NCBI GenBank assembly: GCA_030648255.1
Contig: JAUSHZ010000016.1
Location: forward strand, 1-57,579
Source: a bacterium
Lineage (GTDB): Bacteria > Patescibacteriota > Minisyncoccia > Minisyncoccales > CG1-02-41-26
Reading direction: 5' to 3'
DNA length: 57,579 nucleotides
Within the stretch, counting starts at the first letter, position 1, and every line of letters begins with the position of its first letter. The position numbers and the translations under genes are program-made. The notes beneath the pieces are model-generated. The model worked only from the letters and a program-made list of their open reading frames with translations, was not told the origin of the DNA and searched no databases. Below are positions 32,271 to 40,611 of the stretch, piece after piece.

Positions 32271-32559
32271 AACTCTTTTTTCTTATCTTAATATATTTGG
32301 ACACAAAACCAATAAAGGATCCACACAAACCAAAAAAACCAAAAAATAAAATAGTTGTCAAAATGAGACCAATTAGCGAGAAAGAAGAGAAAGACGCGTG
32401 GGCATCACCCAACAAATCAAACATAGTCCCCGCAATGAGAACTAAAAGAAAAAGAGTCGATTTCCACCCCCCTATTAGTGCAATTAAAACAAAACAAAAC
32501 AAAACAATTCCAACCCCAACACAACACCCAATTAGAAAATTTTTTAAAGTATAATTCAT
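32260..32559 (-). CDS. Hypothetical membrane protein
   Basis: Hydrophobic ORF overlapping the ileS start. Confidence 0.5.
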   Translation of the reverse strand: MNYTLKNFLIGCCVGVGIVLFCFVLIALIGGWKSTLFLLVLIAGTMFDLLGDAHASFSSFSLIGLILTTILFFGFFGLCGSFIGFVSKYIKIRKKSYGK

Positions 32560-32586
32560 ATTATTATTTGACTAATATTTACCCTA

Positions 32587-33192
32587 TCATTTTACGAACG
32601 GCTTTTCCATATCAAAAATAATAAGCGGAGTTTGGTTGTTAATTTTTGCTTCATCGATGCCGTATTTGCCATACTTTTTTGTATAAATCAGGCTAACAGC
32701 GCAAAACAATGCTTGTGAATAGTCAAAACCTAATTTTTCTGAAGCTTCTCTGGTTTCTTGTTCGCTTGGGCCTTCAATTTCTACAAACGGCTCTAAAAAC
32801 GGCCACTCATCAATACAAATTTCTGTCTCGCCAATTTTCCAAACTTCTCTTTTGCTTTCTTGGCGAGCTTTTTCCTTGCACCCCAACTCTTTTAAGAATT
32901 CAACGCCATTATCAAAGTTATCAATTTTCAAACAAATTTCTTTTTGCTCGTCTATTTTTATAGTTCCGCCCCGGCCAACAATTTTAAAACTCATGGTAAT
33001 TTTATCGCCCTCATCTCTAACTCTGGCAAAAGCTCCTGGCCTATCGTATCCTTCGGGCAAATGAAAAACGCACCGCTTCATCACAACTTCTGGCCTAACC
33101 AAAACCGCTCCAACGCTTTTAAGCTTTTCTCTAACTTTATCCTTATCAATATTTACAAAAGTCGCCTCATACTCCGTCTGCATAATAAACAA
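32587..33192 (-). CDS. CYTH domain protein (class IV adenylyl cyclase/thiamine triphosphatase-like)
   Basis: YEATFVNIDKDKVREKLKSVGAVL ... FARVRDEGDKITMSFKIV ... EICIDEWPFLEPFVEIEGPSEQ. Confidence 0.85.
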   Translation of the reverse strand: MFIMQTEYEATFVNIDKDKVREKLKSVGAVLVRPEVVMKRCVFHLPEGYDRPGAFARVRDEGDKITMSFKIVGRGGTIKIDEQKEICLKIDNFDNGVEFLKELGCKEKARQESKREVWKIGETEICIDEWPFLEPFVEIEGPSEQETREASEKLGFDYSQALFCAVSLIYTKKYGKYGIDEAKINNQTPLIIFDMEKPFVK

Positions 33193-33197
33193 TTTTT

Positions 33198-33563
33198 TTA
33201 AAAAATTACCCGAAAACCATATCTAATGACAGCGATTATTATAATAATTACTATAAAAATTAAACAAATTATCCATGGTAAAATCCAAGACTGATGCATC
33301 CATTCATAATAAAGTTTGCCACCAGTAAGTTGTCTGCTTTTTGCATACTTATCTATTTTTGATTGAAGAATATAAAAAACCACAGCCAAAATAATTAATA
33401 CAAAAAAAAGATTCACCCTAGTTTTAAATTTTTCAATAGAAAAAATTCCTATAAATATGGCAACGGCACTGACTGGCAAAAAGAATAGAAGAAAAAGAAA
33501 AATATTATTTTTAATATATTTACGGTGCTCTTCAGATGCAGTTATTTCTTTTTTGTTGTTCAT
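33198..33563 (-). CDS. Hypothetical membrane protein
   Basis: Three TM segments. Confidence 0.5.
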   Translation of the reverse strand: MNNKKEITASEEHRKYIKNNIFLFLLFFLPVSAVAIFIGIFSIEKFKTRVNLFFVLIILAVVFYILQSKIDKYAKSRQLTGGKLYYEWMHQSWILPWIICLIFIVIIIIIAVIRYGFRVIF

Positions 33564-33592
33564 ATTTTTAAAAGCTTAATTTCATTGTATGG

Positions 33593-33614
33593 TTTTACAA
33601 TGATCATTGTAAAA
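33593..33614. promoter_or_regulatory. 22-bp perfect palindrome TTTTACAATGATCATTGTAAAA (operator candidate)
   Basis: Perfect dyad about 30 bp upstream of the 33198-33563 start codon; a separate terminator (GCCCTccattgcAGGGC-TTTT, - strand) lies just upstream. Confidence 0.5.
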
Positions 33615-33669
33615 TAATAAAAGCCCTGCAATGGAGGGCAATTAAATTTTTCAATTCAAAAAGATTAAA

Positions 33670-34104
33670 TTAAAAAGACAGGATAAATGTATTGTCGTAA
33701 CCACTATAAATCATTAAACCATTTTTTAAAATATCTCTGCCTATTAACCCATCTATGTTTTGCCCTTCAAAATTAGTTTCAAAAACCACAACATTGGTAA
33801 TCGCTATTTTATGGTTTGGAAAAAATAAATCAACATCATAAAGCGGACACTCAAACTCTTTATGAGAAGCAGTGGCAATTTTCGTAATGCCATGTGAAGT
33901 AAGCCCTAATTTTTGAGCCACGCCGGTTTTAATGGCGGAAACAGACGCTCCTGTATCAACTAACATAACAAGGCGAACGGAAGGCGGTTGAATATTTTTA
34001 TCTTGCGGTAAGTTTTCTCTATAAGCCTTTGAGGGAATAACCCATGTTTCAATAACTGGTCCTACATTTTGTAAATCTGCTGATCTTGTAGTTAGAGATG
34101 GCAT
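33670..34104 (-). CDS. Retropepsin-like aspartic protease (clan AA), second copy
   Basis: VMLVDTGASVSAIKTGVAQKLGLT ... IDGLIGRDILKNGLMIYSG. Confidence 0.82.
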   Translation of the reverse strand: MPSLTTRSADLQNVGPVIETWVIPSKAYRENLPQDKNIQPPSVRLVMLVDTGASVSAIKTGVAQKLGLTSHGITKIATASHKEFECPLYDVDLFFPNHKIAITNVVVFETNFEGQNIDGLIGRDILKNGLMIYSGYDNTFILSF

Positions 34105-34108
34105 AATA

Positions 34109-34342
34109 TTAACAAGGTATAATTTGTCTAGTGAAAAAATTCACGGCATCAAAATCTAAAACTTCTTTTACTAAAAATTCTTGATTGCCAAATTTTTTAT
34201 AGCCCCCAGACAATGCCGTGTCTTTATTTTCATAAACGCCTATCATTTCCGAACCTTTTATTAAAACAAACTTACCCCTTGATTCTTTCAAAAGTTTATT
34301 TTTTAGCTCATTATAGGTTTTTATTTCTTGTTCTAATGGCAT
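34109..34342 (-). CDS. Small conserved protein (DUF5678-like), second copy
   Basis: ESRGKFVLIKGSEMIGVYENKDTALSGGYKKFGNQEFLVKEV; homologous to 12875-13123. Confidence 0.65.
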   Translation of the reverse strand: MPLEQEIKTYNELKNKLLKESRGKFVLIKGSEMIGVYENKDTALSGGYKKFGNQEFLVKEVLDFDAVNFFTRQIIPC

Positions 34343-34376
34343 AAATTTTTTAAAAACTTACTACAGTTTAATAATA

Positions 34377-36074
34377 CTACATTTTATTTGGGGATTCAAT
34401 GCCTAAAAGAGTTAAGCTATTTTTTATTACTTGCCCAACAGCAAATGTTAAAGCCAAACGGAATTCTTTCTGCTCTTTTGTATCAGCTTTTAAAATTGAA
34501 ACTTCGTTGTAAAAAAGATTAAAGCTTTGCGATAAATCAAAAATATAGTTGCAAATTAGGTTTGGTGAAAAAGTTTTAGTTGCCTGTTCCACAATTTCGC
34601 TAAAATGCAGAAGCTTTTTTAAAATTATATTTTCCTGTGGTAATGCTTTTGTGACGATCGTTATAAAGTTGTTATCAAGGATTTTGAAAATTTTATTTGG
34701 CGATAATCCCGATTTTTCTAAAACGCTTTGGGTGCGGGCATAAGCATATTGCAAATATGGCCCAGAATTACCTTTTAAGTTTAAAATTTTGTCCCAATCA
34801 AAAACAATATCGCGCGAATGATGCTGGGATAAGTCATTGTATTTAACCGCCCCAATGCCAATTTGTTGGGCTAATTCATTTTTTTCTTTTTCTGGCAAAT
34901 TTTTATCTGTTTCTGAGTTATTAATAATTTCTTTAGCTTTATCTATGGCCTCTTGCAAAACATCCTCTAAATGAACTGTATCGCCCCTTCTTGTTGAAAA
35001 CTTTCCGGTTTTTGAGCGCATTAACCCGTGAACAATATGCTCAAACCGGACGTCTTTGGCCCAGCCAAGCATTTTAATAGTTTCAAATAATTGTTTAAAG
35101 TGCAGCGATTGGTCCACCCCAACCTCATAAGCAATAATGCTTGGATTCCATTTTTTTAATCTGTATTTTATAGTGGCCAAATCCCGCAAGAAATAAGTGG
35201 TTGCTCCATCGGACTTTATTAATACTAAGCTTGGCAAAATATTGTTTTCAAACTCTACCACCCAAGCACCTTCGCTTTGTTTGGTTAAGTTTTTCTTTTT
35301 CATTTCCTCAAAAATTTCTGGCATTTTATCAAGGTAAAAACTTTCACCCAAAGTATTATCAATTTTTATACCAAGTAAATTATAAATTCTATCAAACTCT
35401 TTTAAAGAAATTTCTTTGCAGGCGTGCCAAATTTCTTTGGCTTTCTTATCGCCATTTTCTAATTTTTTAAACCAAGCCCTTGCCTCATCATTGAGCGCTG
35501 GATCTGTTTCCGCTTCTTTGTGAAACTCCACATATAATTTTTCTAAATCGCCTATCGTGAGCTCATTAATTTTTAATTTTTCATTTTTAATTTTTAATTC
35601 AATTTGGAAAATTAATTTTCCAAATTGCGTGCCCCAATCCCCCAAATGATTATCGCCAATGGTTTTATAACCAGAAAACTTATACAAATTATAAATAGCT
35701 TGGCCAATAATGGTTGAACGCAAATGGCCAATGCCAAAGGGTTTGGCAATGTTTGGAGCTGAATAGTCAATGACAATAGTTTTACCTTTGCCAATTTGTG
35801 ATGAGCCGTATTTTTCTTTTTGCTTTAAAATCTGTTTTAAATTTTCTAAAAAATACTCTGGCCTTAAAAAGAAGTTTATAAACCCGTTAACAACCTCTAC
35901 TTTTTCAAACAAAGGACTTGTTTTTAATTTATCAGCAATCTCTTGCGGATTTAACTTTTCTTTGATAGCTATATTGGTTGAAAAATCCCCATAACTAAAA
36001 TTATCTGGCACTTCCACCACCGCCTTTTTGCCAATTGTCTTTTCAATTAAATTTTTAATTTCTTGCTTGAGCAT
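34377..36074 (-). CDS. argS: Arginyl-tRNA synthetase
   Basis: IDYSAPNIAKPFGIGHLRSTIIGQAIYNLYKFSGYKTIGDNHLGDWGTQFGKL. Confidence 0.97.
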   Translation of the reverse strand: MLKQEIKNLIEKTIGKKAVVEVPDNFSYGDFSTNIAIKEKLNPQEIADKLKTSPLFEKVEVVNGFINFFLRPEYFLENLKQILKQKEKYGSSQIGKGKTIVIDYSAPNIAKPFGIGHLRSTIIGQAIYNLYKFSGYKTIGDNHLGDWGTQFGKLIFQIELKIKNEKLKINELTIGDLEKLYVEFHKEAETDPALNDEARAWFKKLENGDKKAKEIWHACKEISLKEFDRIYNLLGIKIDNTLGESFYLDKMPEIFEEMKKKNLTKQSEGAWVVEFENNILPSLVLIKSDGATTYFLRDLATIKYRLKKWNPSIIAYEVGVDQSLHFKQLFETIKMLGWAKDVRFEHIVHGLMRSKTGKFSTRRGDTVHLEDVLQEAIDKAKEIINNSETDKNLPEKEKNELAQQIGIGAVKYNDLSQHHSRDIVFDWDKILNLKGNSGPYLQYAYARTQSVLEKSGLSPNKIFKILDNNFITIVTKALPQENIILKKLLHFSEIVEQATKTFSPNLICNYIFDLSQSFNLFYNEVSILKADTKEQKEFRLALTFAVGQVIKNSLTLLGIESPNKM

Positions 36075-36112
36075 ATTCTTTATATTATCGTATTTTCTGC
36101 TAAAATCAAAGA

Positions 36113-36565
36113 ATGAACAATAATATATTAGCAGAAAACAGAAAAGCGCTTTTTGACTATGAAATAATAGAGAAGTATCAAGCTGGTATTATTTTAAACG
36201 GTCAAGAGGTAAAATCTATCAAAAACGGGCGAATTAGCTTGGCTGGTTCTTTTGTTGTTTTAAAAGACAACGAGATTTTTTTATTAAACGCTGACGTTCC
36301 ACCTTATCAGCCAAATAACATCTATGGAGAGTATGAGTCAAAGCGCTCTCGCAAATTGCTTTTGCAAAAATCGGAAATTAATGAATTAATTGGCAAAACC
36401 AAGCAAAAAGGGTTGACTATGGTGCCCCTAAAAGTGTATAATCACAAGGGTAAAGTAAAGATAGAATTTGCCTTATGCAAAGGCAAGAAAAAAGCCGACA
36501 AACGAGAGAAAATAAAAACTAGAGAGGCTGACAGGGAAATTGAAAGGACTTTAAAACATTTTTAA
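36113..36565 (+). CDS. smpB: SsrA-binding protein SmpB
   Basis: ENRKALFDYEIIEKYQAGIILNGQEVKSIKNGRISLAGSFVVLKDNEIFLLNADVPPY. Confidence 0.97.
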   Translation: MNNNILAENRKALFDYEIIEKYQAGIILNGQEVKSIKNGRISLAGSFVVLKDNEIFLLNADVPPYQPNNIYGEYESKRSRKLLLQKSEINELIGKTKQKGLTMVPLKVYNHKGKVKIEFALCKGKKKADKREKIKTREADREIERTLKHF

Positions 36566-36614
36566 AAATGCCTCATCTTTAGCGTTTTATTTGTTAAATT
36601 AAAACATTAAAGAT

Positions 36615-36983
36615 GGGGATGACAGCTTTGACAATTACGGCTTATTTAATAAGCAAGCCGAGCTCCAAAATCTCGCAAAACTTTTGGAAAACCATAAGTG
36701 CAACATACACCTATGAACAACCAGTTTACGCAGTAGCGTAGACCTGCCCGGCTTTTAAGCCGTGGCCATCTCGCCTGTTGATTTCTAATAAACAGGATGG
36801 GGTGACAAATTATTAGGATTGGCAAATAGCCCTCCCAAACTATCTGCTGAAAAATTTGGGATCGAGGCTTAAAATTTTTGTTATTTTTATATTTTAAACT
36901 TTCAAACTTTTAAAATAACTAAGCTTGTAGTATTGTTAAGTAAATCGTTTTTGGACGAGAGTTCAATCTCTCCATCTCCACCA
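36615..36983 (+). ncRNA. ssrA: tmRNA
   Basis: GGGGATGaC...CATCTCCACCA acceptor-type ends, TTCAATCTC T-arm, directly follows smpB; internal tag ORF GCA ACA TAC ACC TAT GAA CAA CCA GTT TAC GCA GTA GCG TAG (ATYTYEQPVYAVA*) at 36700-36741. Confidence 0.92.
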
Positions 36984-37003
36984 GCCTTCGCTAAAGTTTC
37001 GGC

Positions 37004-37540
37004 TTGGCGAAGCAATATAAAACATTGCAAAAAAGAATTTTTATCAACAATCAAATAAAGGCCCCGAATGTTCGCCTAATTGACGAGAAAGGACAGATGT
37101 TTGGCATTGTTACCTTGCAGCAGGCATTGGTAAAAGCCCATGAGGCAAATCTTGATTTAATAGAAATATCGGAAAAAACTGTTCCGCCAATTTGCAAAAT
37201 TTCTGATTACGGAAAATTTTCTTACCAACAAGGAAAAAAAGAAAAGAAAATGGGCAAGGGTCAAAGAGCAGGCGAGATTAAAGGCATACGATTAAGTTTT
37301 GCTATTTCTGCTCATGATATGGAAACAAGATCAAGGGCTGTTGAAAAATTTTTAAAAAGCGGGTATAAAGTAAGGGTTGAAATGGTGTTGCGTGGAAGAG
37401 AGAAGGGCTTATCTGAATTTGCCAAACAAAAACTATTAAAATTTTTAGATGTTCTCCAAACCACCACTCCTATCAAAATTGAAAGAGAATTAAAGATGGA
37501 GGCAAGGGGATGGACAACAATAATAGCTAAAGCAAATTAA
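37004..37540 (+). CDS. infC: Translation initiation factor IF-3 (likely start an internal TTG near 37024, MQKRIFINNQIKAPNVRLID)
   Basis: FINNQIKAPNVRLIDEKGQMFGIVTLQQAL...KEIRLSF-like core; followed by rpmI and rplT. Confidence 0.95.
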   Translation: MAKQYKTLQKRIFINNQIKAPNVRLIDEKGQMFGIVTLQQALVKAHEANLDLIEISEKTVPPICKISDYGKFSYQQGKKEKKMGKGQRAGEIKGIRLSFAISAHDMETRSRAVEKFLKSGYKVRVEMVLRGREKGLSEFAKQKLLKFLDVLQTTTPIKIERELKMEARGWTTIIAKAN

Positions 37541-37574
37541 TTCTAATCTACGAATGGCTAAACTAATGCTACAA

Positions 37575-37652
37575 ATAAATTAGTAGCATTAAATTAGTAG
37601 CATTAGTGCCTTAATTAGTAGCATTCGCATTAATTAGTAGCATTCGCATTAA
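37575..37652. repeat. Short tandem repeats (TTAGTAGCATT core, at least 4 copies) between infC and rpmI
   Basis: aaattagtagcattaaattagtagcattagtgccttaattagtagcattcgcattaattagtagcattcgcattaatatt. Confidence 0.85.
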
Positions 37653-37662
37653 TATTATATTT

Positions 37663-37854
37663 ATGAAAACTAGAAAGGCCTTAATGAAAAGGTTTAAAAT
37701 TACAAAAAACGGAAAGGTTTTAAGAAAGGTTGGCGGGCAGAACCACTACCGAGCCAAAAAAACCGGCAAACAAATTCGCCAGAAGCGAAATTGGATTGCG
37801 TTGCACCCTTCAATTATTAAAAGAATAAAGAAGGCCGGTCTTAAATTAAGATAA
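37663..37854 (+). CDS. rpmI: 50S ribosomal protein L35
   Basis: MKTRKALMKRFKITKNGKVLRKVGGQNHYRAKKTGKQIRQKR. Confidence 0.95.
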   Translation: MKTRKALMKRFKITKNGKVLRKVGGQNHYRAKKTGKQIRQKRNWIALHPSIIKRIKKAGLKLR

Positions 37855-38035
37855 ATGACGCCCCGCGAAAACGAGCCGATAGGCGAAGTTCAAGTGGGTG
37901 GCGGAATTTACCCCGTGGAGTAGTTTTAAATTTTTTGCTAAAAATTTAAAACAGAAATTTGCAAAGCAAATTTCTACTCCACAGGGTGTAAGTACTCGTA
38001 AAATTCGCCGCAAATTTTACGAATAAAATTAAGCG
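37855..38035 (+). repeat. MITE-like multi-hairpin element, copy 1
   Basis: atgacgccccgcgaaaacgagccgataggcgaag...ggcggaatttaccccgtggagtag...ctactccacagggtgtaa; homologous to 48200-48411 (inverted). Confidence 0.75.
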
Positions 38036-38055
38036 GCTAATTAACGATTACTAAC

Positions 38056-38403
38056 ATGGTAAGAGTAAAAAGAGGAACAATTGCCCATAAGCGCAGGAAG
38101 CATTTGTTGGAAAATACAAAGGGTTTTAAATGGGGCAGAAAATCAAAATTCGCCCAAGCCAAACAAGCCATGCAAAAGGCCTGGACTTATGCCTATCGGG
38201 ACAGAAAGAAAAACAAATCCAACAGACGGGCTTTGTGGCAAATAAATATTAATGCAGCTGTTCGGCATTTTGGCCTTTCATATAGCAGGTTTATCGACGG
38301 ACTGAAGAAAAACAAAATTGAACTTGATAGAAAGGTATTAGCCGAATTGGCCAAAGACCAACCCGAAATTTTTGAAAAAATTGTTGAGAAAGCTAAAGGA
38401 TAA
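38056..38403 (+). CDS. rplT: 50S ribosomal protein L20
   Basis: MVRVKRGTIAHKRRKHLLENTKGFKWGRKSKFAQAKQAMQKAWTYAYRDRKKNK. Confidence 0.97.
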   Translation: MVRVKRGTIAHKRRKHLLENTKGFKWGRKSKFAQAKQAMQKAWTYAYRDRKKNKSNRRALWQININAAVRHFGLSYSRFIDGLKKNKIELDRKVLAELAKDQPEIFEKIVEKAKG

Positions 38404-38444
38404 GAGTTAAGGATCAGGAGTTAAGAATTAAGTTTTAAAAATTG

Positions 38445-38478
38445 AAAACTCCCCTGCCAAAAAGCAGGGGAGTTTTGG
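38445..38478. terminator. Intrinsic terminator
   Basis: AAAACTCCCCTGCC-aaaaa-GCAGGGGAGTTTT; near-duplicate at 39414-39446. Confidence 0.8.
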
Positions 38479-38484
38479 TTCAGA

Positions 38485-39177
38485 TCATTTAGTAAATTTA
38501 AAAGTAGACATTATTTGATCAAAAACATTTGGCTCCTCTCCTCTATTGTAAGATGCGTCTCCTAAATTACTTGCCAGCCGAAAATTTAAATCAAAGCATT
38601 TATTATCTTTTATCGTAAAGTACTCAGTATAACTGCTGGAACCTTGATTACTCCCCTCGCTATAGTCCTTTCTTTTAAACTCTATGCTATTAAATTTATA
38701 TGTATTATTCTCCGGAATCGTGTCATTTTCACAAATATAAGAATAAAAATACGAATTGCTTTTTTCAACTACAATGATACTAAAATATTTTTGAATTAAA
38801 CCCGTTCCGTTGGTAAGAATAGGGAGGTCTATCCGATAATTAAAATAACCTCCCTGCATTGCTGGTGATGGCTCGCCAGTTAAAACCGAGTTATTCGGGT
38901 ATTTCAACTCAAATCCGTATTTATCATTTCTGTATGTTTTCCACCCCGCAGTTTCATTAGAAGTTATGGCGACAATTTCGCCATTTGAATTTGAACTTTT
39001 ATTTTGCAAACTCAAAACTTGATTTTGCAACGAGATTATTTGCTGTTGCAAAGATTCGGCTATTTGGTTGGCATTATTTTTCTGCCAAAGCAAAACACCA
39101 ACTAATGCAACCACTAAAACTAACAAGATAATTGGCCAAAATGGCCTGATGCTTTTTGAGTTTGTTTGTTGTTCCAT
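38485..39177 (-). CDS. Membrane-anchored protein (real start MEQQTNSKSIRPFW at 39177)
   Basis: N-terminal TM PFWPIILLVLVVALVGVLLWQKNN, then a GWKTYRNDKYGFELKYPNN-type domain. Confidence 0.65.
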   Translation of the reverse strand: MEQQTNSKSIRPFWPIILLVLVVALVGVLLWQKNNANQIAESLQQQIISLQNQVLSLQNKSSNSNGEIVAITSNETAGWKTYRNDKYGFELKYPNNSVLTGEPSPAMQGGYFNYRIDLPILTNGTGLIQKYFSIIVVEKSNSYFYSYICENDTIPENNTYKFNSIEFKRKDYSEGSNQGSSSYTEYFTIKDNKCFDLNFRLASNLGDASYNRGEEPNVFDQIMSTFKFTK

Positions 39178-39455
39178 AATTTTGTAAAAATCCTTAGTTT
39201 TTGACCTTTTAAAAAGTATACCATATTGAGCGTATTTTAGAAGTGGGCAGAGATAAAGAAGTAAAATACTTAGCCAAACAAGAATTTTAATCTCCACAAT
39301 TCTTGTCCGATCGACCCAAAACTGTGGAATTTGAATTAATAACTTTTTTCTTAACGCAATTATAGCGAACGTCGGAATTGCGTATAGGTGAAAAAATAAT
39401 AAACAAATAACTGAAAACTCCCCTGCCGAAAGGCAGGGGAGTTTTGGTTTAAATA

Positions 39456-39872
39456 TTATTTGCAATCTGCCGAGCAATTGCATTGGTTTTCGCCTGTTCC
39501 ACAAACTCCATTTCCACAAGCCGCACATACAAAGCTTCCCCCTAATCCTCCTGAAATTGGCCCCATACATCCCCCATCAAAAGGATTTGGACTTACATCG
39601 TCAATACCCGTAAGCCCTTTGCAACAAATATCATTCTTCTTACCACTGTTCTGCTCCAAGCCAGAAATCCATACCATTCCTTTTTCGCCCTCCTTAACAC
39701 AGCCACCACTCAATACTTTTTGAGTCAATAAAACAATATCCTGCAAGACATCTACCGTTTGGTTAGCATTATTTTTCTGCCACACTAAAACGCCGACTAA
39801 TGCAACCACTAAAACTAACAGGACTATTGGCCAAAAGGGCTTAATGCCCTTTGGGCTTGGTTGTTGTTCCAT
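39456..39872 (-). CDS. Membrane-anchored Cys-rich protein, paralogous N-terminus to 38485-39177
   Basis: MEQQPSPKGIKPFWPIVLLVLVVALVGVLVWQKNNANQ; C-terminal CGNGVCGTGENQCNCSADCK. Confidence 0.65.
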   Translation of the reverse strand: MEQQPSPKGIKPFWPIVLLVLVVALVGVLVWQKNNANQTVDVLQDIVLLTQKVLSGGCVKEGEKGMVWISGLEQNSGKKNDICCKGLTGIDDVSPNPFDGGCMGPISGGLGGSFVCAACGNGVCGTGENQCNCSADCK

Positions 39873-39878
39873 ATTATA

Positions 39879-40163
39879 TTATTTAAATAAATTTATTCTT
39901 TTTTGATAATCACTTTCACTTTTCTTCAAAAATATATCAACAATTTCAATCCGTTTTTCTGTGGAAAACATTGTTAATAAAATACGCCATCTACCCACCC
40001 TTAAACGATACCCATTCTCTGCTTCCTTTATCTTTTTTATATCCAACAAAATAAACTTCTCAGCTGACAAATTATCAAGTGCCGAGTTGATACTAAGCTG
40101 TTGAGAGCGATTTATCTTTTGTAAAAACTTTAATGATTTTTCACGAAAAAATATCTTAAACAT
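39879..40163 (-). CDS. RelE/ParE-family toxin
   Basis: FREKSLKFLQKINRSQQLSINSALDNLS...YRLRVGRWRILLTMFSTEKRIEIVDIFLKKSESDYQKR. Confidence 0.85.
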   Translation of the reverse strand: MFKIFFREKSLKFLQKINRSQQLSINSALDNLSAEKFILLDIKKIKEAENGYRLRVGRWRILLTMFSTEKRIEIVDIFLKKSESDYQKRINLFK

Positions 40164-40357
40164 TAGGGCAAGTTAAGTTGTTTTTTAACTTTTTCAAAAG
40201 AAACAGCTTTTTTATTTCCGGCTATGGCTCTATTGTAGCGACTTAAATCTTCCTGCTCTGTTAATAATTCCTCTATTGCTTGCCATTTTTTTAAGGGTAA
40301 AAGAACCATTGCCTCTTTTCCGATTTTTATTAGATTATTTTCTGAAATAGTAATCAT
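40163..40357 (-). CDS. Antitoxin of RelE-type TA pair
   Basis: Short AbrB/Phd-like ORF directly upstream of, and abutting, the toxin. Confidence 0.75.
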   Translation of the reverse strand: MITISENNLIKIGKEAMVLLPLKKWQAIEELLTEQEDLSRYNRAIAGNKKAVSFEKVKKQLNLP

Positions 40358-40407
40358 ATTTTTTCTTGATTATAGCTTAAAATATAGCTAAGTCAAATTT
40401 GAATTTA

Positions 40408-40599
40408 TTATCGTTGTTTGATTGCCTGGTTCTGTAAGTTGGTAATTTGGGTTTGCAGGCTATCGTCAACAACGGATTGCAGGTTAATTTGTTTCCAAAG
40501 AAAGAAACAAACTACAACTAAAAGAACAACAGCCAAAACTAACAAGCCGAAATGAAAGAGCAAGTACTTATTAAAATATTTATCTGTGGGAAGTTTCAT
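40408..40599 (-). CDS. Small single-TM coiled-coil protein
   Basis: LLVLAVVLLVVVCFFLWKQINLQSVVDDSLQTQITNLQNQ. Confidence 0.45.
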   Translation of the reverse strand: MKLPTDKYFNKYLLFHFGLLVLAVVLLVVVCFFLWKQINLQSVVDDSLQTQITNLQNQAIKQR

Positions 40600-40611
40600 A
40601 GTTTGATTATT

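Noticed and set aside
37575-37652. CRISPR array
   Set aside because: Repeat units are about 11-20 bp with no distinct spacers, and no cas genes are in the window.
38485-39570. 361-aa version of the ORF starting at 39570
   Set aside because: The N-terminal 130 residues are low-complexity read-through overlapping the neighbouring gene; the paralogous start MEQQ at 39177 is far more plausible.
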